Of a DNA stretch of 64,000 nucleotides, positions 1 to 10,468 are shown in pieces. This DNA comes from Ramlibacter sp. Leaf400. Its GTDB lineage: Bacteria > Pseudomonadota > Gammaproteobacteria > Burkholderiales > Burkholderiaceae_C. The stretch covers positions 253,371 through 317,370 of the forward strand of contig NZ_LMQL01000012.1 in assembly GCF_001424545.1 (NCBI RefSeq). Direction: 5' to 3'. The stretch's first letter is position 1. Each line of letters opens with the position of its first letter. Below the pieces are notes generated by a model. It had not been told where the DNA came from and searched no databases. It saw only the letters and a program-made list of their open reading frames with translations. The position numbers and the translations under genes are program-made.

Positions 1-158
1 CGGATGCCGACCGCGCCTTCCAGGGCATGAAGGCCGGCGGCGTGCTGGTCAAGAACGTTTCTAGAATGCATCCACTGCTGGCCAACTGCCTGCGCCTGAC
101 CGTCGGCACCGCCGAAGAGAACGCGCAGATGCTGCAGGCCCTGCAGGCAAGCCTATGA
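1..158 (+). CDS. hisC: Histidinol-phosphate aminotransferase, C-terminal end (partial)
   Basis: Only the last 51 or so codons are present; the reading frame enters at base 3 and stops at 156-158. The end, with [19 protein letters not shown] and a final ALQASL, fits the C-terminal small domain of class I/II PLP aminotransferases of the HisC family, where an arginine in CLRLTVG contacts the substrate phosphate. HisC converts imidazole acetol phosphate to histidinol phosphate in histidine biosynthesis. The stop overlaps the hisB start in an ATGA, which supports the assignment by operon order. The catalytic lysine lies outside the window, so the call rests on the tail and context. Confidence 0.88.
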   Translation, partial: DADRAFQGMKAGGVLVKNVSRMHPLLANCLRLTVGTAEENAQMLQALQASL

Positions 159-751
159 GCCACCCCCGCACCGCCGAGATCACCCGCAACACCGCCGAGA
201 CCCGCATCACCGTGCGCGTCAACCTCGACGGCACCGGCCAGGCCCGCCTGGCCACCGGCATCGGCTTTTTCGACCACATGCTCGACCAGATCGCCCGGCA
301 CGGCTTGATCGACCTGGAGATCGAGGCCCAGGGCGACCTGCACATCGACGGCCACCACACGGTGGAAGACGTGGGCATCACGCTGGGCCAGGCCGTGGCC
401 AAGGCCATCGCCGACAAGAAGGGCATCCGCCGCTACGGCCATGCCTACGTGCCGCTGGACGAGGCGTTGTCGCGCGTGGTGATCGACTTCTCCGGCCGGC
501 CGGGGCTCGTCATGAACGTGCCATTCAAGAGCGGCATGATCGGCACCTTCGACAGCCAGCTGGCGCACGAGTTCTTCCAGGGTTTCGCCAACCATGCGTT
601 CGTCACCCTGCACATCGACAACCTGCGCGGCGAGAACGCCCACCACCAGTGCGAGACGGTCTTCAAGGCCTTCGCCCGCGCGCTGCGCGCCGCGGTGGAG
701 CACGACCCGCGCGCGGCCGGCACGATCCCGTCCACCAAGGGTTCCCTCTGA
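155..751 (+). CDS. hisB: Imidazoleglycerol-phosphate dehydratase
   Basis: This 198-residue cytoplasmic enzyme removes water from imidazole glycerol phosphate to give imidazole acetol phosphate. The two metal-binding histidine clusters of the family are visible as HHTVEDVGI near residue 70 and [16 protein letters not shown] near residue 167; they ligate Mn. The length matches monofunctional HisB, with no phosphatase domain fused as in enterobacteria. It overlaps hisC by 4 bp and precedes hisH by 36 bp, so it is translated within the his operon. Confidence 0.97.
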   Translation: MSHPRTAEITRNTAETRITVRVNLDGTGQARLATGIGFFDHMLDQIARHGLIDLEIEAQGDLHIDGHHTVEDVGITLGQAVAKAIADKKGIRRYGHAYVPLDEALSRVVIDFSGRPGLVMNVPFKSGMIGTFDSQLAHEFFQGFANHAFVTLHIDNLRGENAHHQCETVFKAFARALRAAVEHDPRAAGTIPSTKGSL

Positions 752-787
752 TGCACTGAGTCCCGGCGCGAGGCCGGGCGGTTCGAG

Positions 788-1432
788 ATGAAAACGGTAG
801 CGGTCGTCGATTACGGCATGGGCAACCTGCGCTCGGTTTCGCAGGCGGTGCAGCATGTCGCCCAGGATTCGGGCTTCCAGGCGGTGATCACCTCGCGCCC
901 CGAGGAGGTCCGCGCCGCCGAGCGCGTGGTGCTTCCCGGCCAGGGCGCCATGCCCGATTGCATGCGCGAACTGCGCGACTCGGGCCTGCTGCCCGCGGTG
1001 CTGGAGGCGGCGGCGGCCAAGCCGCTGTTCGGCGTCTGCGTGGGCATGCAGATGCTGCTCGATCGCAGCGAGGAAGGCCCCAGCGAGGGCCTGGGCCTGA
1101 TCCCCGGCGAGGTGCGGCGCTTCCAGCTGGCCGGCCGGCTGCAGGAAGACGGCAGCCGCTTCAAGGTGCCGCAGATGGGATGGAACGCGGTGTGGCAGTC
1201 CCGGCCGCACCCGATGTGGGACGGCATCGACGACGGCGCCTGGTTCTATTTCGTCCACAGCTTCTACGCCCGCCCGTCGGATGCGCGCCACAGCGCCGGC
1301 GAAGCCGATTACGGGGCCCGCTTTACCGCCGCGCTGGCCCGCGATAATATTTTTGCGACCCAGTTCCACCCCGAGAAAAGCGCAGACGCAGGCCTGGCCC
1401 TCTATCGCAATTTCCTTCGCTGGAACCCCTGA
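788..1432 (+). CDS. hisH: Imidazole glycerol phosphate synthase, glutaminase subunit
   Basis: A 214-residue class I glutamine amidotransferase that supplies ammonia to HisF. The nucleophile motif [10 protein letters not shown] carries the catalytic cysteine, and the triad His and Glu are in ATQFHPEKS near the C terminus. The N terminus [14 protein letters not shown] is the usual HisH opening. It works as a heterodimer with HisF, encoded two genes downstream, making imidazole glycerol phosphate plus AICAR. Length and motifs are normal. The only odd point is the 36-bp gap from hisB, where the other his genes are mostly closer. Confidence 0.97.
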   Translation: MKTVAVVDYGMGNLRSVSQAVQHVAQDSGFQAVITSRPEEVRAAERVVLPGQGAMPDCMRELRDSGLLPAVLEAAAAKPLFGVCVGMQMLLDRSEEGPSEGLGLIPGEVRRFQLAGRLQEDGSRFKVPQMGWNAVWQSRPHPMWDGIDDGAWFYFVHSFYARPSDARHSAGEADYGARFTAALARDNIFATQFHPEKSADAGLALYRNFLRWNP

Positions 1433-1487
1433 AGTCCCCCGGGCGTTTCCTTTCCCTGTCTCTTCCACCGCGCATCCCTCTTCTTCC

Positions 1488-2231
1488 ATGCTCCTCATTC
1501 CCGCGATCGACCTGAAGGACGGGCACTGCGTCCGCCTCAAGCAGGGCGACATGGACCAGGCCACCACCTTCAGCGAGGACCCGGCCGCCATGGCGCGCAA
1601 CTGGCTGGCCAAGGGCGCGCGCCGCCTGCACCTGGTCGACCTGAATGGCGCTTTCGCGGGCAAGCCGCAGAACTTCGCCGCGGTGAAGTCCATCCTCAAG
1701 GCGGTGGGCGACGAGATCCCGGTGCAGCTGGGCGGCGGCATCCGCGACCTGGACACCATCGAGAAGTACATCGACGGCGGCCTGCGCTACGTGATCATCG
1801 GCACCGCCGCGGTGAAGAACCCGGGCTTCCTGAAGGACGCCTGCAGCGCGTTCGGCGGCCACATCATCGTGGGCCTGGACGCCAAGGACGGCAAGGTCGC
1901 CACCGACGGCTGGAGCAAGCTCACCGGACACGAGGTGGTCGACCTGGCGCGCAAGTTCGAGGACTGGGGCGTCGAGTCCATCGTCTACACCGACATCGGC
2001 CGCGACGGCATGCTCACCGGCATCAACATCGACGCCACGGTGAAGCTGGCGCAGTCGCTGCACATCCCGGTGATCGCCTCCGGCGGGCTGGCGGGCCTGG
2101 CCGACATCGAGAAGCTCTGCGCCGTCGAGGACGAGGGCATCGAGGGCGTGATCTGCGGCCGCGCCATCTACTCGGGCGACCTGGATTTCACCCAGGCCCA
2201 AACCAAGGCGGACGAACTCTCCAAGGATTGA
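1488..2231 (+). CDS. hisA: ProFAR isomerase (phosphoribosylformimino-AICAR-P isomerase)
   Basis: The open frame extends upstream into hisH, but the family start is the ATG at 1488 ([12 protein letters not shown]), giving 247 residues. HisA is a half-symmetric (beta/alpha)8 barrel that performs the Amadori rearrangement of ProFAR to PRFAR. Catalytic aspartates are visible at D8 in PAIDLKDG and in TDIGRDGM; phosphate-binding loops QLGGGIRD and ASGGLAGL mark the two half-barrels. The 55-bp leader after hisH contains no obvious terminator. It is a paralogue of the neighbouring hisF by ancient duplication. Confidence 0.97.
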   Translation: MLLIPAIDLKDGHCVRLKQGDMDQATTFSEDPAAMARNWLAKGARRLHLVDLNGAFAGKPQNFAAVKSILKAVGDEIPVQLGGGIRDLDTIEKYIDGGLRYVIIGTAAVKNPGFLKDACSAFGGHIIVGLDAKDGKVATDGWSKLTGHEVVDLARKFEDWGVESIVYTDIGRDGMLTGINIDATVKLAQSLHIPVIASGGLAGLADIEKLCAVEDEGIEGVICGRAIYSGDLDFTQAQTKADELSKD

Positions 2232-2256
2232 GCGCCTTGCGGCGCCCGCTGATCCC

Positions 2257-3036
<780 letters not shown>

Positions 3037-3068
3037 TCGCCTGTCCGCCGATGGCCCACAATGCGGCC

Positions 3069-3458
3069 ATGGACTGGCTCGATGAAGTCAAGTGGGATGC
3101 GGCGGGCCTGGTGCCCGTCATCGCCCAGGAACAGGCGACCGGCGACGTGCTGATGTTCGCGTGGATGAACCGCGAGGCACTGAGCCGCACGGCCGAGCTG
3201 GGCCGTGCCGTCTACTTCAGCCGTTCGCGCAACAAGCTGTGGTTCAAGGGCGAGGAGTCCGGCCACGTCCAGCAGGTGCACGAGATCCGCATGGACTGCG
3301 ACAACGACGTGCTGCTGCTGAAGGTGACGCAGAAGGGGCACGACCCGTCCATCGCCTGCCACACCGGCCGCCACAGCTGTTTCTTCCAGCGCCACGAGGC
3401 GGGCGCCTGGAGGCCGGTCGAGCCGGTCTTGAAGAACCCGGACGAGATCTACAAGTAA
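3069..3458 (+). CDS. hisI: Phosphoribosyl-AMP cyclohydrolase
   Basis: A 129-residue zinc enzyme that opens the adenine ring of PR-AMP. Metal-site motifs are [11 protein letters not shown] and [10 protein letters not shown], with Mg and Zn ligands as in monofunctional bacterial HisI. I chose the ATG at 3069 because [10 protein letters not shown] matches the usual start; an in-frame ATG at 3051 would add six residues (AHNAA) without homology. The PR-ATP pyrophosphatase is not fused and is the next gene, typical of betaproteobacteria. Confidence 0.94.
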   Translation: MDWLDEVKWDAAGLVPVIAQEQATGDVLMFAWMNREALSRTAELGRAVYFSRSRNKLWFKGEESGHVQQVHEIRMDCDNDVLLLKVTQKGHDPSIACHTGRHSCFFQRHEAGAWRPVEPVLKNPDEIYK

Positions 3459-3462
3459 GAGC

Positions 3463-3831
3463 ATGAGCGCCAACGATTCCCTGGCCCGCCTCGCGGCCGT
3501 CATCGAGAGCCGCAAGCCCGGGCGCGGCGGCGACCCGGACAGCAGCTACGTCGCGCGCCTGCTGCACAAGGGGCCGGACGCCTTCCTCAAGAAGATCGGC
3601 GAGGAGGCCACCGAGGTCGTGATGGCGGCCAAGGACACGGGCCACGGCGGCGACCCGGCCAAGCTGGTCGGCGAGGTGGCCGACCTGTGGTTCCACAGCA
3701 TGATCGCGCTGGCGCACTACGGCCTGACGCCGGCCGACGTGATCGCGGAGCTGGAGCGGCGCGAGGGCACCAGCGGCATCGAGGAAAAGGCGCTGCGCAA
3801 GGCCATGCAGCGCGAAGGAGCGGGCGAATGA
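3463..3831 (+). CDS. hisE: Phosphoribosyl-ATP diphosphatase
   Basis: A 122-residue all-alpha MazG-fold enzyme that hydrolyses PR-ATP to PR-AMP and pyrophosphate, the second step of histidine synthesis. The metal-binding signature [12 protein letters not shown] and the later [14 protein letters not shown] are characteristic. It begins 4 bp after hisI and its stop overlaps the next start in an ATGA, so translational coupling with the downstream membrane-protein gene is likely. It is the last dedicated his gene here; hisG and hisD must lie upstream of the window. Confidence 0.96.
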   Translation: MSANDSLARLAAVIESRKPGRGGDPDSSYVARLLHKGPDAFLKKIGEEATEVVMAAKDTGHGGDPAKLVGEVADLWFHSMIALAHYGLTPADVIAELERREGTSGIEEKALRKAMQREGAGE

Positions 3832-4184
3832 GCGAGACCGATTTCGCGGCCTTCGAGGGCAAGCGGCCCGAGGACCGCACCGTGATGCACGTGCTGTACG
3901 GCATGCACACCTTCGCGCCTTTCACCTACTGGGTGCTGGCGTTGATCGCGGTGGTCGTCAACTACGTGCGCCGTGCCGACGAGATGGACGCGATCTACGC
4001 CTCGCACCACAACTACATGCTCGCCACGTTCTGGTGGAGCGTGCTGTGGCTGGTGGTGACGTCGCCGCTGTACCTGCTGTTCTTCATCCCCGGCATGGTG
4101 GCCCACGCCATCGTCGGCCTCTGGTACCTGTACCGCTGCATCCGCGGCTGGCTGCGTTTCACCGACAACCGGCCGCCGCGCTAG
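3828..4184 (+). CDS. Small integral membrane protein between his and tat genes (DUF4870-like)
   Basis: A 118-residue protein of unknown function. An acidic N terminus is followed by about three hydrophobic segments (near residues 33-52, 68-88 and 90-108). The C-terminal basic stretch [17 protein letters not shown] would sit in the cytoplasm. The layout resembles DUF4870/Tic20-like small membrane proteins, recognised from pattern only. The start is set by a 4-bp ATGA overlap with hisE, and hinT follows 5 bp later. No functional link to histidine synthesis is evident; the position is conserved, as far as I recall, in related genera. Confidence 0.8.
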   Translation: MSETDFAAFEGKRPEDRTVMHVLYGMHTFAPFTYWVLALIAVVVNYVRRADEMDAIYASHHNYMLATFWWSVLWLVVTSPLYLLFFIPGMVAHAIVGLWYLYRCIRGWLRFTDNRPPR

Positions 4185-4189
4185 AAGCC

Positions 4190-4552
4190 ATGAGCCAAAC
4201 CGACCCCAACTGCCTCTTCTGCAAGATCGTCGAGGGCAAGATCCCCTCGCGCAAGGTGTACGAGGACGACGACATCCTCGCCTTCCACGACATCCAGCCC
4301 TGGGCCCCGATGCACTTCCTGCTGATCCCCAAGCAGCACGTGGCGTCGCTGGCGCAGGTGGGGCCGGAGCACGCGGGCGTGCTGGGCCGGATGCTGGCGC
4401 TGGCGCCCAGGCTCGCCGCGGAGAACGGCGCCCGGCCGTACCCGGAGGGCGGCCACCGGGTCATCATCAACACCGGCGACGACGGCGGGCAGGAGGTGCA
4501 CCACCTCCACCTTCACGTGATCGGCGGTCCGCGCCCCTGGCGCAAGGGCTGA
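4190..4552 (+). CDS. hinT: HIT-family purine nucleoside phosphoramidase
   Basis: A 120-residue histidine-triad protein. The catalytic triad motif is VHHLHLHVIGG near the C terminus; the N terminus CLFCKIVEGKIPSRKVYED is typical of the Hint branch. Hint proteins hydrolyse AMP-lysine-like phosphoramidates as cytoplasmic homodimers. The start at 4190 lies 5 bp after the preceding stop. HinT between hisE and tatA is a common betaproteobacterial arrangement. The biological substrate is not revealed by the sequence. Confidence 0.93.
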   Translation: MSQTDPNCLFCKIVEGKIPSRKVYEDDDILAFHDIQPWAPMHFLLIPKQHVASLAQVGPEHAGVLGRMLALAPRLAAENGARPYPEGGHRVIINTGDDGGQEVHHLHLHVIGGPRPWRKG

Positions 4553-4631
4553 CCCTTCGCACGCAGCAGGTTCCTGCCCGGCAGGGGAGGGGCCGCCGAC
4601 TAAAATCGAGAGATTCATTCAGGAGTGATCC

Positions 4632-4877
4632 ATGGGTTCGTTTTCCATCTGGCACTGGTTGGTGGTGCTGCTGATCGTGGTGCTGGTGTTCGGCACCAAG
4701 AAGTTGAAGAACATCGGCTCCGACCTGGGCGGCGCGGTCAAGGGCTTCAAGGACGGCGTGAAGGACGGCTCGCAGCCCGAGCCGCCGGCGCAGCCGACCC
4801 AGCAGGTCGCGGGCAACCCGCCGGCGACGGCACCGGACCGCACGACCATCGACGTCGAGGCGCGCAACAAGTCGTGA
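4632..4877 (+). CDS. tatA: Sec-independent translocase subunit TatA
   Basis: An 81-residue protein with one N-terminal membrane helix (about residues 5-21), the hinge [14 protein letters not shown], an amphipathic helix, and a flexible polar tail rich in Pro and Gln. TatA polymerises to form the pore that exports folded proteins carrying twin-arginine signals. A clear ribosome site AGGAG lies just before the ATG. The 79-bp gap after hinT may carry its own promoter (TAAAAT near 4600). The Rieske protein encoded at 9859 is a likely client. Confidence 0.95.
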   Translation: MGSFSIWHWLVVLLIVVLVFGTKKLKNIGSDLGGAVKGFKDGVKDGSQPEPPAQPTQQVAGNPPATAPDRTTIDVEARNKS

Positions 4878-4902
4878 CAGCGTTTGCTGGAGGCGTCCCC
4901 GG

Positions 4903-5373
4903 GTGATCGATCTCGGCCTTTCCAAGATGGCCCTCATCGGGGCCGTGGCGCTGATCGTCATCGGCCCGGAGAAACTGCCGCGGGTCGCCCGCACGGTGGG
5001 CACGCTGCTGGGCAAGGCCCAGCGGTACGTCAACGACGTCAAGGCCGAAGTCAACCGGTCCATGGAGATCGATGAGCTTCGCAAGATGAAGGAGAGCGTG
5101 GAGACCGCCGCCCGCGACGTCGAGAACTCGGTTCGCACCGGCACCGCCGACTTCGAGAAGCAGTGGTCGGACGCCGTCGGCACCGCCTCCGAGGCGCCGG
5201 CGCCTTCCATCGAAGCGCCGCCCGCCTATCCCGAATACAAGAACCCGAAGAAGAAGTGGCGCCTCAAGCAGGGCGCCACGCCCCAGTGGTACAAGGCCCG
5301 CAACGGCATTCGCACCCGGGCCCTGTCGGGCGCCGCCCGCGTGGCGCGCTACCGTCCCAAGAAACTCAACTGA
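4903..5373 (+). CDS. tatB: Sec-independent translocase subunit TatB
   Basis: A 156-residue protein starting at GTG. One N-terminal membrane helix is followed by the TatB hinge [14 protein letters not shown], a long amphipathic/coiled region, and a basic C-terminal tail. TatB forms the substrate-recognition complex with TatC. It starts 25 bp after tatA and its stop overlaps the tatC ATG (TGATG at 5371-5375), so tatB and tatC are coupled. The C-terminal segment after residue 125 ([21 protein letters not shown]) is unusually basic. Confidence 0.93.
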   Translation: MIDLGLSKMALIGAVALIVIGPEKLPRVARTVGTLLGKAQRYVNDVKAEVNRSMEIDELRKMKESVETAARDVENSVRTGTADFEKQWSDAVGTASEAPAPSIEAPPAYPEYKNPKKKWRLKQGATPQWYKARNGIRTRALSGAARVARYRPKKLN

Positions 5374-6167
5374 TGTCCCAGCCCGACAAGGAAGACGAGC
5401 TCGCCGGTACCGAGCAGCCGTTCGTCGCCCATTTGGTGGAGCTGCGTGACCGGCTTCTCTACTGCATCTACGGCATCGTCGCCGCGATCATCGTGCTGGC
5501 CATCTGGCCGGGGCCCAACGGCCTGATCGACTTCATCGCCCAGCCGATCCGCGCGCACATGCCGCCGGACGCCAAGCTGATCGCGGTGGGCGTGTTCTCG
5601 CCGTTCTTCGTGCCGCTCAAGGTGCTGCTGCTGGTGGCCGTGCTGGCGGTGCTGCCCTGGCTGATGTACCAGCTGTGGGCCTTCGTGGCGCCGGGGCTGT
5701 ACAGCCACGAGAAGCGCTTCGCGATGCCGCTGATCATCTTCGGCAGCTTCCTGGCCTACGCCGGCATCGCCTTCGTGCAGTTCTTCGTGCTGGACAAGAT
5801 GTTCAGCTTCATCCAGGGGTTCACGCCCACCAGCGTGGCGGCCACGCCGGACATCGCCTCGTACGTGGAGGCCATCCTGGGCCTGTACATCGCGTTCGGC
5901 CTGGCCTTCCAGGTGCCCATCGTGGTGATGCTGCTGGTGCGCTTCGAGATCGTCACCATCCAGAAGCTCAAGGAGTTCCGCGGCTACTTCATCGTGATCG
6001 CGTTCATCGTGGCCGCGGTGGTGACGCCGCCGGACGTTATCTCCCAGCTCGCGCTGGCCGTGCCGATGGTGATCCTCTACGAAGTCGGCATCCTCGGGGC
6101 GCGCTGGTTTGTCAAGGCGTCCCGCGCGCCGGAAGACAACTCCGACGCCGCCGAGAAGACCTCCTGA
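5373..6167 (+). CDS. tatC: Sec-independent translocase subunit TatC
   Basis: A 264-residue polytopic inner-membrane protein with six predicted helices. It starts at the ATG overlapping the tatB stop; the longer upstream frame is not used. The N-terminal cytoplasmic motif FVAHLVELRDRLLYC is the conserved site that recognises the twin-arginine motif with TatB. The conserved PWLMYQLWAFVAPGLYSHEK follows in the second helix region. The gene closes the his-hinT-tat cluster and converges on the protease gene at 6175. Confidence 0.96.
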   Translation: MSQPDKEDELAGTEQPFVAHLVELRDRLLYCIYGIVAAIIVLAIWPGPNGLIDFIAQPIRAHMPPDAKLIAVGVFSPFFVPLKVLLLVAVLAVLPWLMYQLWAFVAPGLYSHEKRFAMPLIIFGSFLAYAGIAFVQFFVLDKMFSFIQGFTPTSVAATPDIASYVEAILGLYIAFGLAFQVPIVVMLLVRFEIVTIQKLKEFRGYFIVIAFIVAAVVTPPDVISQLALAVPMVILYEVGILGARWFVKASRAPEDNSDAAEKTS

Positions 6168-6174
6168 AGGCCTC

Positions 6175-7326
<1,152 letters not shown>

Positions 7327-7474
7327 GACGGCGGGCGTTGAGGGAAAGCCGCAGTGTAGATCGCGGGGGCATGCGTGCGGGGTCGCGCCCGCAGCGCCAT
7401 GCCGCCACCGGTGAACGCTAGCGGTCGCGCACGCCTGGTGCGCTCCCGCACAATGGGGCTTTTCGGTGCCGCCG

Positions 7475-8233
7475 ATGACCTCCCGACAGCAACTCGCCGA
7501 CGCGTTCGACCGGCTGCTCCAGCCCGAGCGCTTCAAGGACTACGGCCCCAACGGCCTGCAGGTCGAGGGCCGCGAGCCGGTGCGCCGCATCGTCTCGGGC
7601 GTCACCGCCAGCCGCGCGCTGATCGAGGCCGCCGTGGACGCCGGCGCGGATGCGGTGTTCGTGCACCACGGCCTGTTCTGGCGCGGCCAGGACGGCCGCG
7701 TGACCGGCTGGATGAAGCAGCGGCTCGCGCTGCTGCTGGCGCACGACATCAACCTGTTCGCCTACCACCTGCCGCTGGATGCGCACCCCGAGCTGGGCAA
7801 CAACGCGCAGCTGGGCGCCGTGCTCGGGCTGCAGGCGCAGGCGCGCTTCGGCGAGCAGGACCTCGGCTTCCTCGGAACCCGCCAGGACGGCGGTTCCTTC
7901 CCCGGTGCGCCCGCGCTGGCCGACCACGTCGGCAAGACGCTCGGCCGCACGGTGACGCTGGTGGAAGGCGGCACCGGGCCGGTGTCCCGCATCGCCTGGT
8001 GCACCGGCGGCGCCCAGGGCTACTTCGAGGCGGCGATCGCGGCCGGCGCGCAGGCCTTCATCACCGGCGAGATCTCGGAGCCGCAGGCGCACTACGCGCG
8101 CGAATGCGGGGTGAGCTTCCTGGCCTGCGGGCACCACGCCACCGAGCGCTACGGCGCTCCGGCGGTGGCCGCCCACGTGGCGGCGGCGCTCGGGATCGAG
8201 CATCGCTTCATCGACATCGACAACCCGGCCTGA
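7475..8233 (+). CDS. Nif3-like dinuclear metal centre protein (DUF34/NIF3)
   Basis: A 252-residue member of the NIF3/GTP cyclohydrolase I type 2-like family. Metal ligands appear as VFVHHGLFW (HH), AYHLPLDAHP (H and D) and CGHHATERYGA near the C terminus. The start MTSRQQLADAF (ATG 7475) is preferred over the GTG at 7466. Family members are toroidal hexamers of unproven function. A CACAATG box at about 7449 may be a -10. The gene is followed 8 bp later by pdxA, suggesting cotranscription, and is divergent from the protease gene. Confidence 0.9.
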   Translation: MTSRQQLADAFDRLLQPERFKDYGPNGLQVEGREPVRRIVSGVTASRALIEAAVDAGADAVFVHHGLFWRGQDGRVTGWMKQRLALLLAHDINLFAYHLPLDAHPELGNNAQLGAVLGLQAQARFGEQDLGFLGTRQDGGSFPGAPALADHVGKTLGRTVTLVEGGTGPVSRIAWCTGGAQGYFEAAIAAGAQAFITGEISEPQAHYARECGVSFLACGHHATERYGAPAVAAHVAAALGIEHRFIDIDNPA

Positions 8234-8241
8234 AGGGCGCC

Positions 8242-9300
8242 ATGGCCGCTTTCGTCCCGCCCATCGCGATCACGCAAGGCGACCCGGCCGGCATCGGCGG
8301 GGAGATCGTCGCGCGGCTGTTCCGCGACCATGCAGCCGAGGTGGCCGGCTGCTTCGTGGTGGGCGACCTGCTGCACCTGCGCCGCTCGGCCGAAGCGATC
8401 GCCGCGCCCGGCCGGGCGGGCCTGCCGATCGCGGTCATCGATTCGCCGGGCCAGGCGCAGGACGTGCCGCCGCGCTGCATCCCGCTGCTGGCGACCAGCC
8501 AGGCCGCGACGCTCGTGCCTTGGGGACGGGTGGACGCCGCCGCCGGTCGCATCGCGGCCGACGCCGTCGTTTGGGCGGCCCGGGCGGCGCTGCGCGGTGA
8601 AGTCGCGGCCATCGTGACGGCGCCGCTGCACAAGGAGGCGCTGGCCGCGGCCCGCGTGGCCTATCCCGGCCACACCGAGCTGCTGCAGGCCGAGGCGGCC
8701 GCGCACGCCGGCTGCGACCTCACCCGCATGCCCGTTCGCATGATGCTGGCCAGCGAGGAGTTGCGCACCGTGCTGGTGAGCATCCACGTCTCGCTGCGCG
8801 ACGCCATCGAGGCGGTGACCCGCGCGAACGTGCTGGAGACGCTGCGGATCACCCATGCCGCGCTGTCGCGCCTGCTCGGCCGGCCGCCGCGCATCGCCGT
8901 CGCCGGGCTCAACCCGCACGCGGGGGAGGGCGGGCTGTTCGGGCGCGAGGAGCAGGAGGCGATCGCTCCGGCGCTGGAGGCCGCGCGGGCCGGGGGCCTG
9001 GATGTGTCGGGCCCCTGGGCGCCGGACACCGTGTTCATGCGCGCGCGCTCGACGCCGCAGCGTCCGGGCGAGTTCGACGTGGTGGTCGCGATGTACCACG
9101 ACCAGGGCCTGATCCCGGTCAAGTACCTGGGCCTGGAGCAGGGCGTGAACGTCACGCTGGGCCTGCCGCTGGTGCGCACCAGCCCCGACCACGGGACCGC
9201 ATTCGACATCGCAGGCAGCGGCCGCGCCGATCCTTCCAGCCTGCTTGCGGCCCTGCGGATGGCCCGGCGGCTGGCCGCCGGGAGCGCGGCTACTTCCTGA
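8242..9300 (+). CDS. pdxA: 4-hydroxythreonine-4-phosphate dehydrogenase
   Basis: A 352-residue NAD-dependent, metal-requiring enzyme of pyridoxal 5'-phosphate synthesis. It oxidises 4-phosphohydroxy-L-threonine. Visible motifs: [12 protein letters not shown] at the N terminus, TAPLHKEAL, the metal-binding [21 protein letters not shown], and the C-terminal [14 protein letters not shown] and [12 protein letters not shown] with further metal ligands. The ATG at 8242 follows the Nif3-family stop by 8 bp. Its 3' end overlaps mscL on the other strand by 11 bp. Confidence 0.96.
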   Translation: MAAFVPPIAITQGDPAGIGGEIVARLFRDHAAEVAGCFVVGDLLHLRRSAEAIAAPGRAGLPIAVIDSPGQAQDVPPRCIPLLATSQAATLVPWGRVDAAAGRIAADAVVWAARAALRGEVAAIVTAPLHKEALAAARVAYPGHTELLQAEAAAHAGCDLTRMPVRMMLASEELRTVLVSIHVSLRDAIEAVTRANVLETLRITHAALSRLLGRPPRIAVAGLNPHAGEGGLFGREEQEAIAPALEAARAGGLDVSGPWAPDTVFMRARSTPQRPGEFDVVVAMYHDQGLIPVKYLGLEQGVNVTLGLPLVRTSPDHGTAFDIAGSGRADPSSLLAALRMARRLAAGSAATS

Positions 9301-9721
9301 GGTTGTCGCGGATCTCGCGCAGCAGGACGATGTCTTCGGGCGGCGCGGCCGGCGCGGCGGCGGCCGGTTCGGCCTGGGCGCGCTTGAGGCGGTTGATCTG
9401 GCGGACCATCATGAAAATGATGAAGGCCAGGATCGCGAAGTTCACCAGCACGGTGAGGAAGTTGCCCCAGGCGAACACCGGGACGCCGGCCTTGGTCAGG
9501 TCCGCCAGCGTGCGCGGCACGCCCTCGGGCACCCGTCCCAGGATGAAGAACTTGCTGGAGAAATCGAGGTCGCCGGCCACCAGGCTGACGATCGGCATGA
9601 TGATGTCCTTCACCAGCGAGTCGACGATCTTGTTGAACGCGGCGCCGATGATCACGCCGACGGCCAGGTCGACCACGCTGCCCTTGACCGCGAACTCGCG
9701 GAACTCCTTGGCGATGCTCAT
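9290..9721 (-). CDS. mscL: Large-conductance mechanosensitive channel
   Basis: A 143-residue MscL homologue. The N-terminal amphipathic helix [18 protein letters not shown] leads into the pore helix with [18 protein letters not shown]; the second membrane helix is near residues 85-107 and a charged coiled C terminus follows ([12 protein letters not shown]). The pentameric channel releases solutes upon hypo-osmotic shock. An Ala/Pro-rich insert (residues 115-127) before the C-terminal helix is longer than in E. coli. It converges on pdxA with an 11-bp overlap. Confidence 0.96.
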   Translation of the reverse strand: MSIAKEFREFAVKGSVVDLAVGVIIGAAFNKIVDSLVKDIIMPIVSLVAGDLDFSSKFFILGRVPEGVPRTLADLTKAGVPVFAWGNFLTVLVNFAILAFIIFMMVRQINRLKRAQAEPAAAAPAAPPEDIVLLREIRDNLRK

Positions 9722-9812
9722 TCCCGCTCCTTGTTGTTGTGGGACGGCCGGGAGTATGGCGCAGCGATCGCGCCACCCCCCGCTCGGGTGGATTTCGGGG
9801 GATACGGTCCGC

Positions 9813-9818
9813 TACAAT
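9813..9818 (+). promoter_or_regulatory. Probable -10 box of the petABC promoter
   Basis: TACAAT at 9813-9818 lies 41 bp before the petA ATG, in the 137-bp mscL-petA intergenic stretch. The -35 region around 9790 is weak (GGATTT), so the promoter is inferred mainly from the -10 and position. Confidence 0.5.
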
Positions 9819-9858
9819 GCCGGGTTGACCTTACAAGCGATCTCCCTTCGAGGACTAC

Positions 9859-10455
9859 ATGAGTGACACCCCACTGGACACCAGCAAGCGGACGTGGCTG
9901 ATCGCGTCCGGTTGTGCTGGCGCCGCAGGCGCTGCCTTCACCGCCGTTCCCTTCGTGGCCAGCTTCCAGCCCTCGGAGCGGGCGAAAGCGGCCGGGGCGC
10001 CCGTGGAAGTGGACATCTCGGCGCTCAAGCCGGGTGAAAAGGTGACCGTCGAGTGGCGCGGCAAGCCCGTCTGGATCCTGCGCCGCACGCCCGAGCAACT
10101 GGCTTCCCTGCAGAAGACCGAGGCGCAGCTGGCCGACCCGAAATCCGAGCGCAAGGCCTACCCGACGCCCGAGTACGCGAAGAACCAGTACCGCTCGATC
10201 AAGCCCGAGGTGTTCGTGGCCGTCGGCATCTGCTCGCACCTGGGCTGCTCGCCCTCCGACAAGCTGCAGCCCGGCGCGCAGCCCTCGCTGCCCGACGACT
10301 GGCAGGGCGGGTTCCTTTGCCCCTGCCACGGCTCCACGTTCGACGTGGCCGGCCGCGTGTTCTCCAACAAGCCCGCGCCGGACAACCTGGAGGTGCCGCC
10401 GCACATGTACCTGTCCGACTCGCGCCTGCTGATCGGCGAAGACAAGAAGGCCTGA
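9859..10455 (+). CDS. petA: Ubiquinol-cytochrome c reductase Rieske iron-sulfur subunit
   Basis: A 198-residue 2Fe-2S protein of the cytochrome bc1 complex. The cluster ligands are C125 and H127 in CSHLGC and C154 and H157 in CPCHGS; C130 and C156 would form the stabilising disulfide. The N-terminal anchor carries a twin-arginine-like SKRTWLIASG with Lys in the first position, typical of Rieske Tat signals; tatABC is 4 kb upstream. The domain has a betaproteobacterial insert before the cluster. petB follows 13 bp later. Confidence 0.97.
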   Translation: MSDTPLDTSKRTWLIASGCAGAAGAAFTAVPFVASFQPSERAKAAGAPVEVDISALKPGEKVTVEWRGKPVWILRRTPEQLASLQKTEAQLADPKSERKAYPTPEYAKNQYRSIKPEVFVAVGICSHLGCSPSDKLQPGAQPSLPDDWQGGFLCPCHGSTFDVAGRVFSNKPAPDNLEVPPHMYLSDSRLLIGEDKKA

Positions 10456-10468
10456 GCGGGAAAGCACC

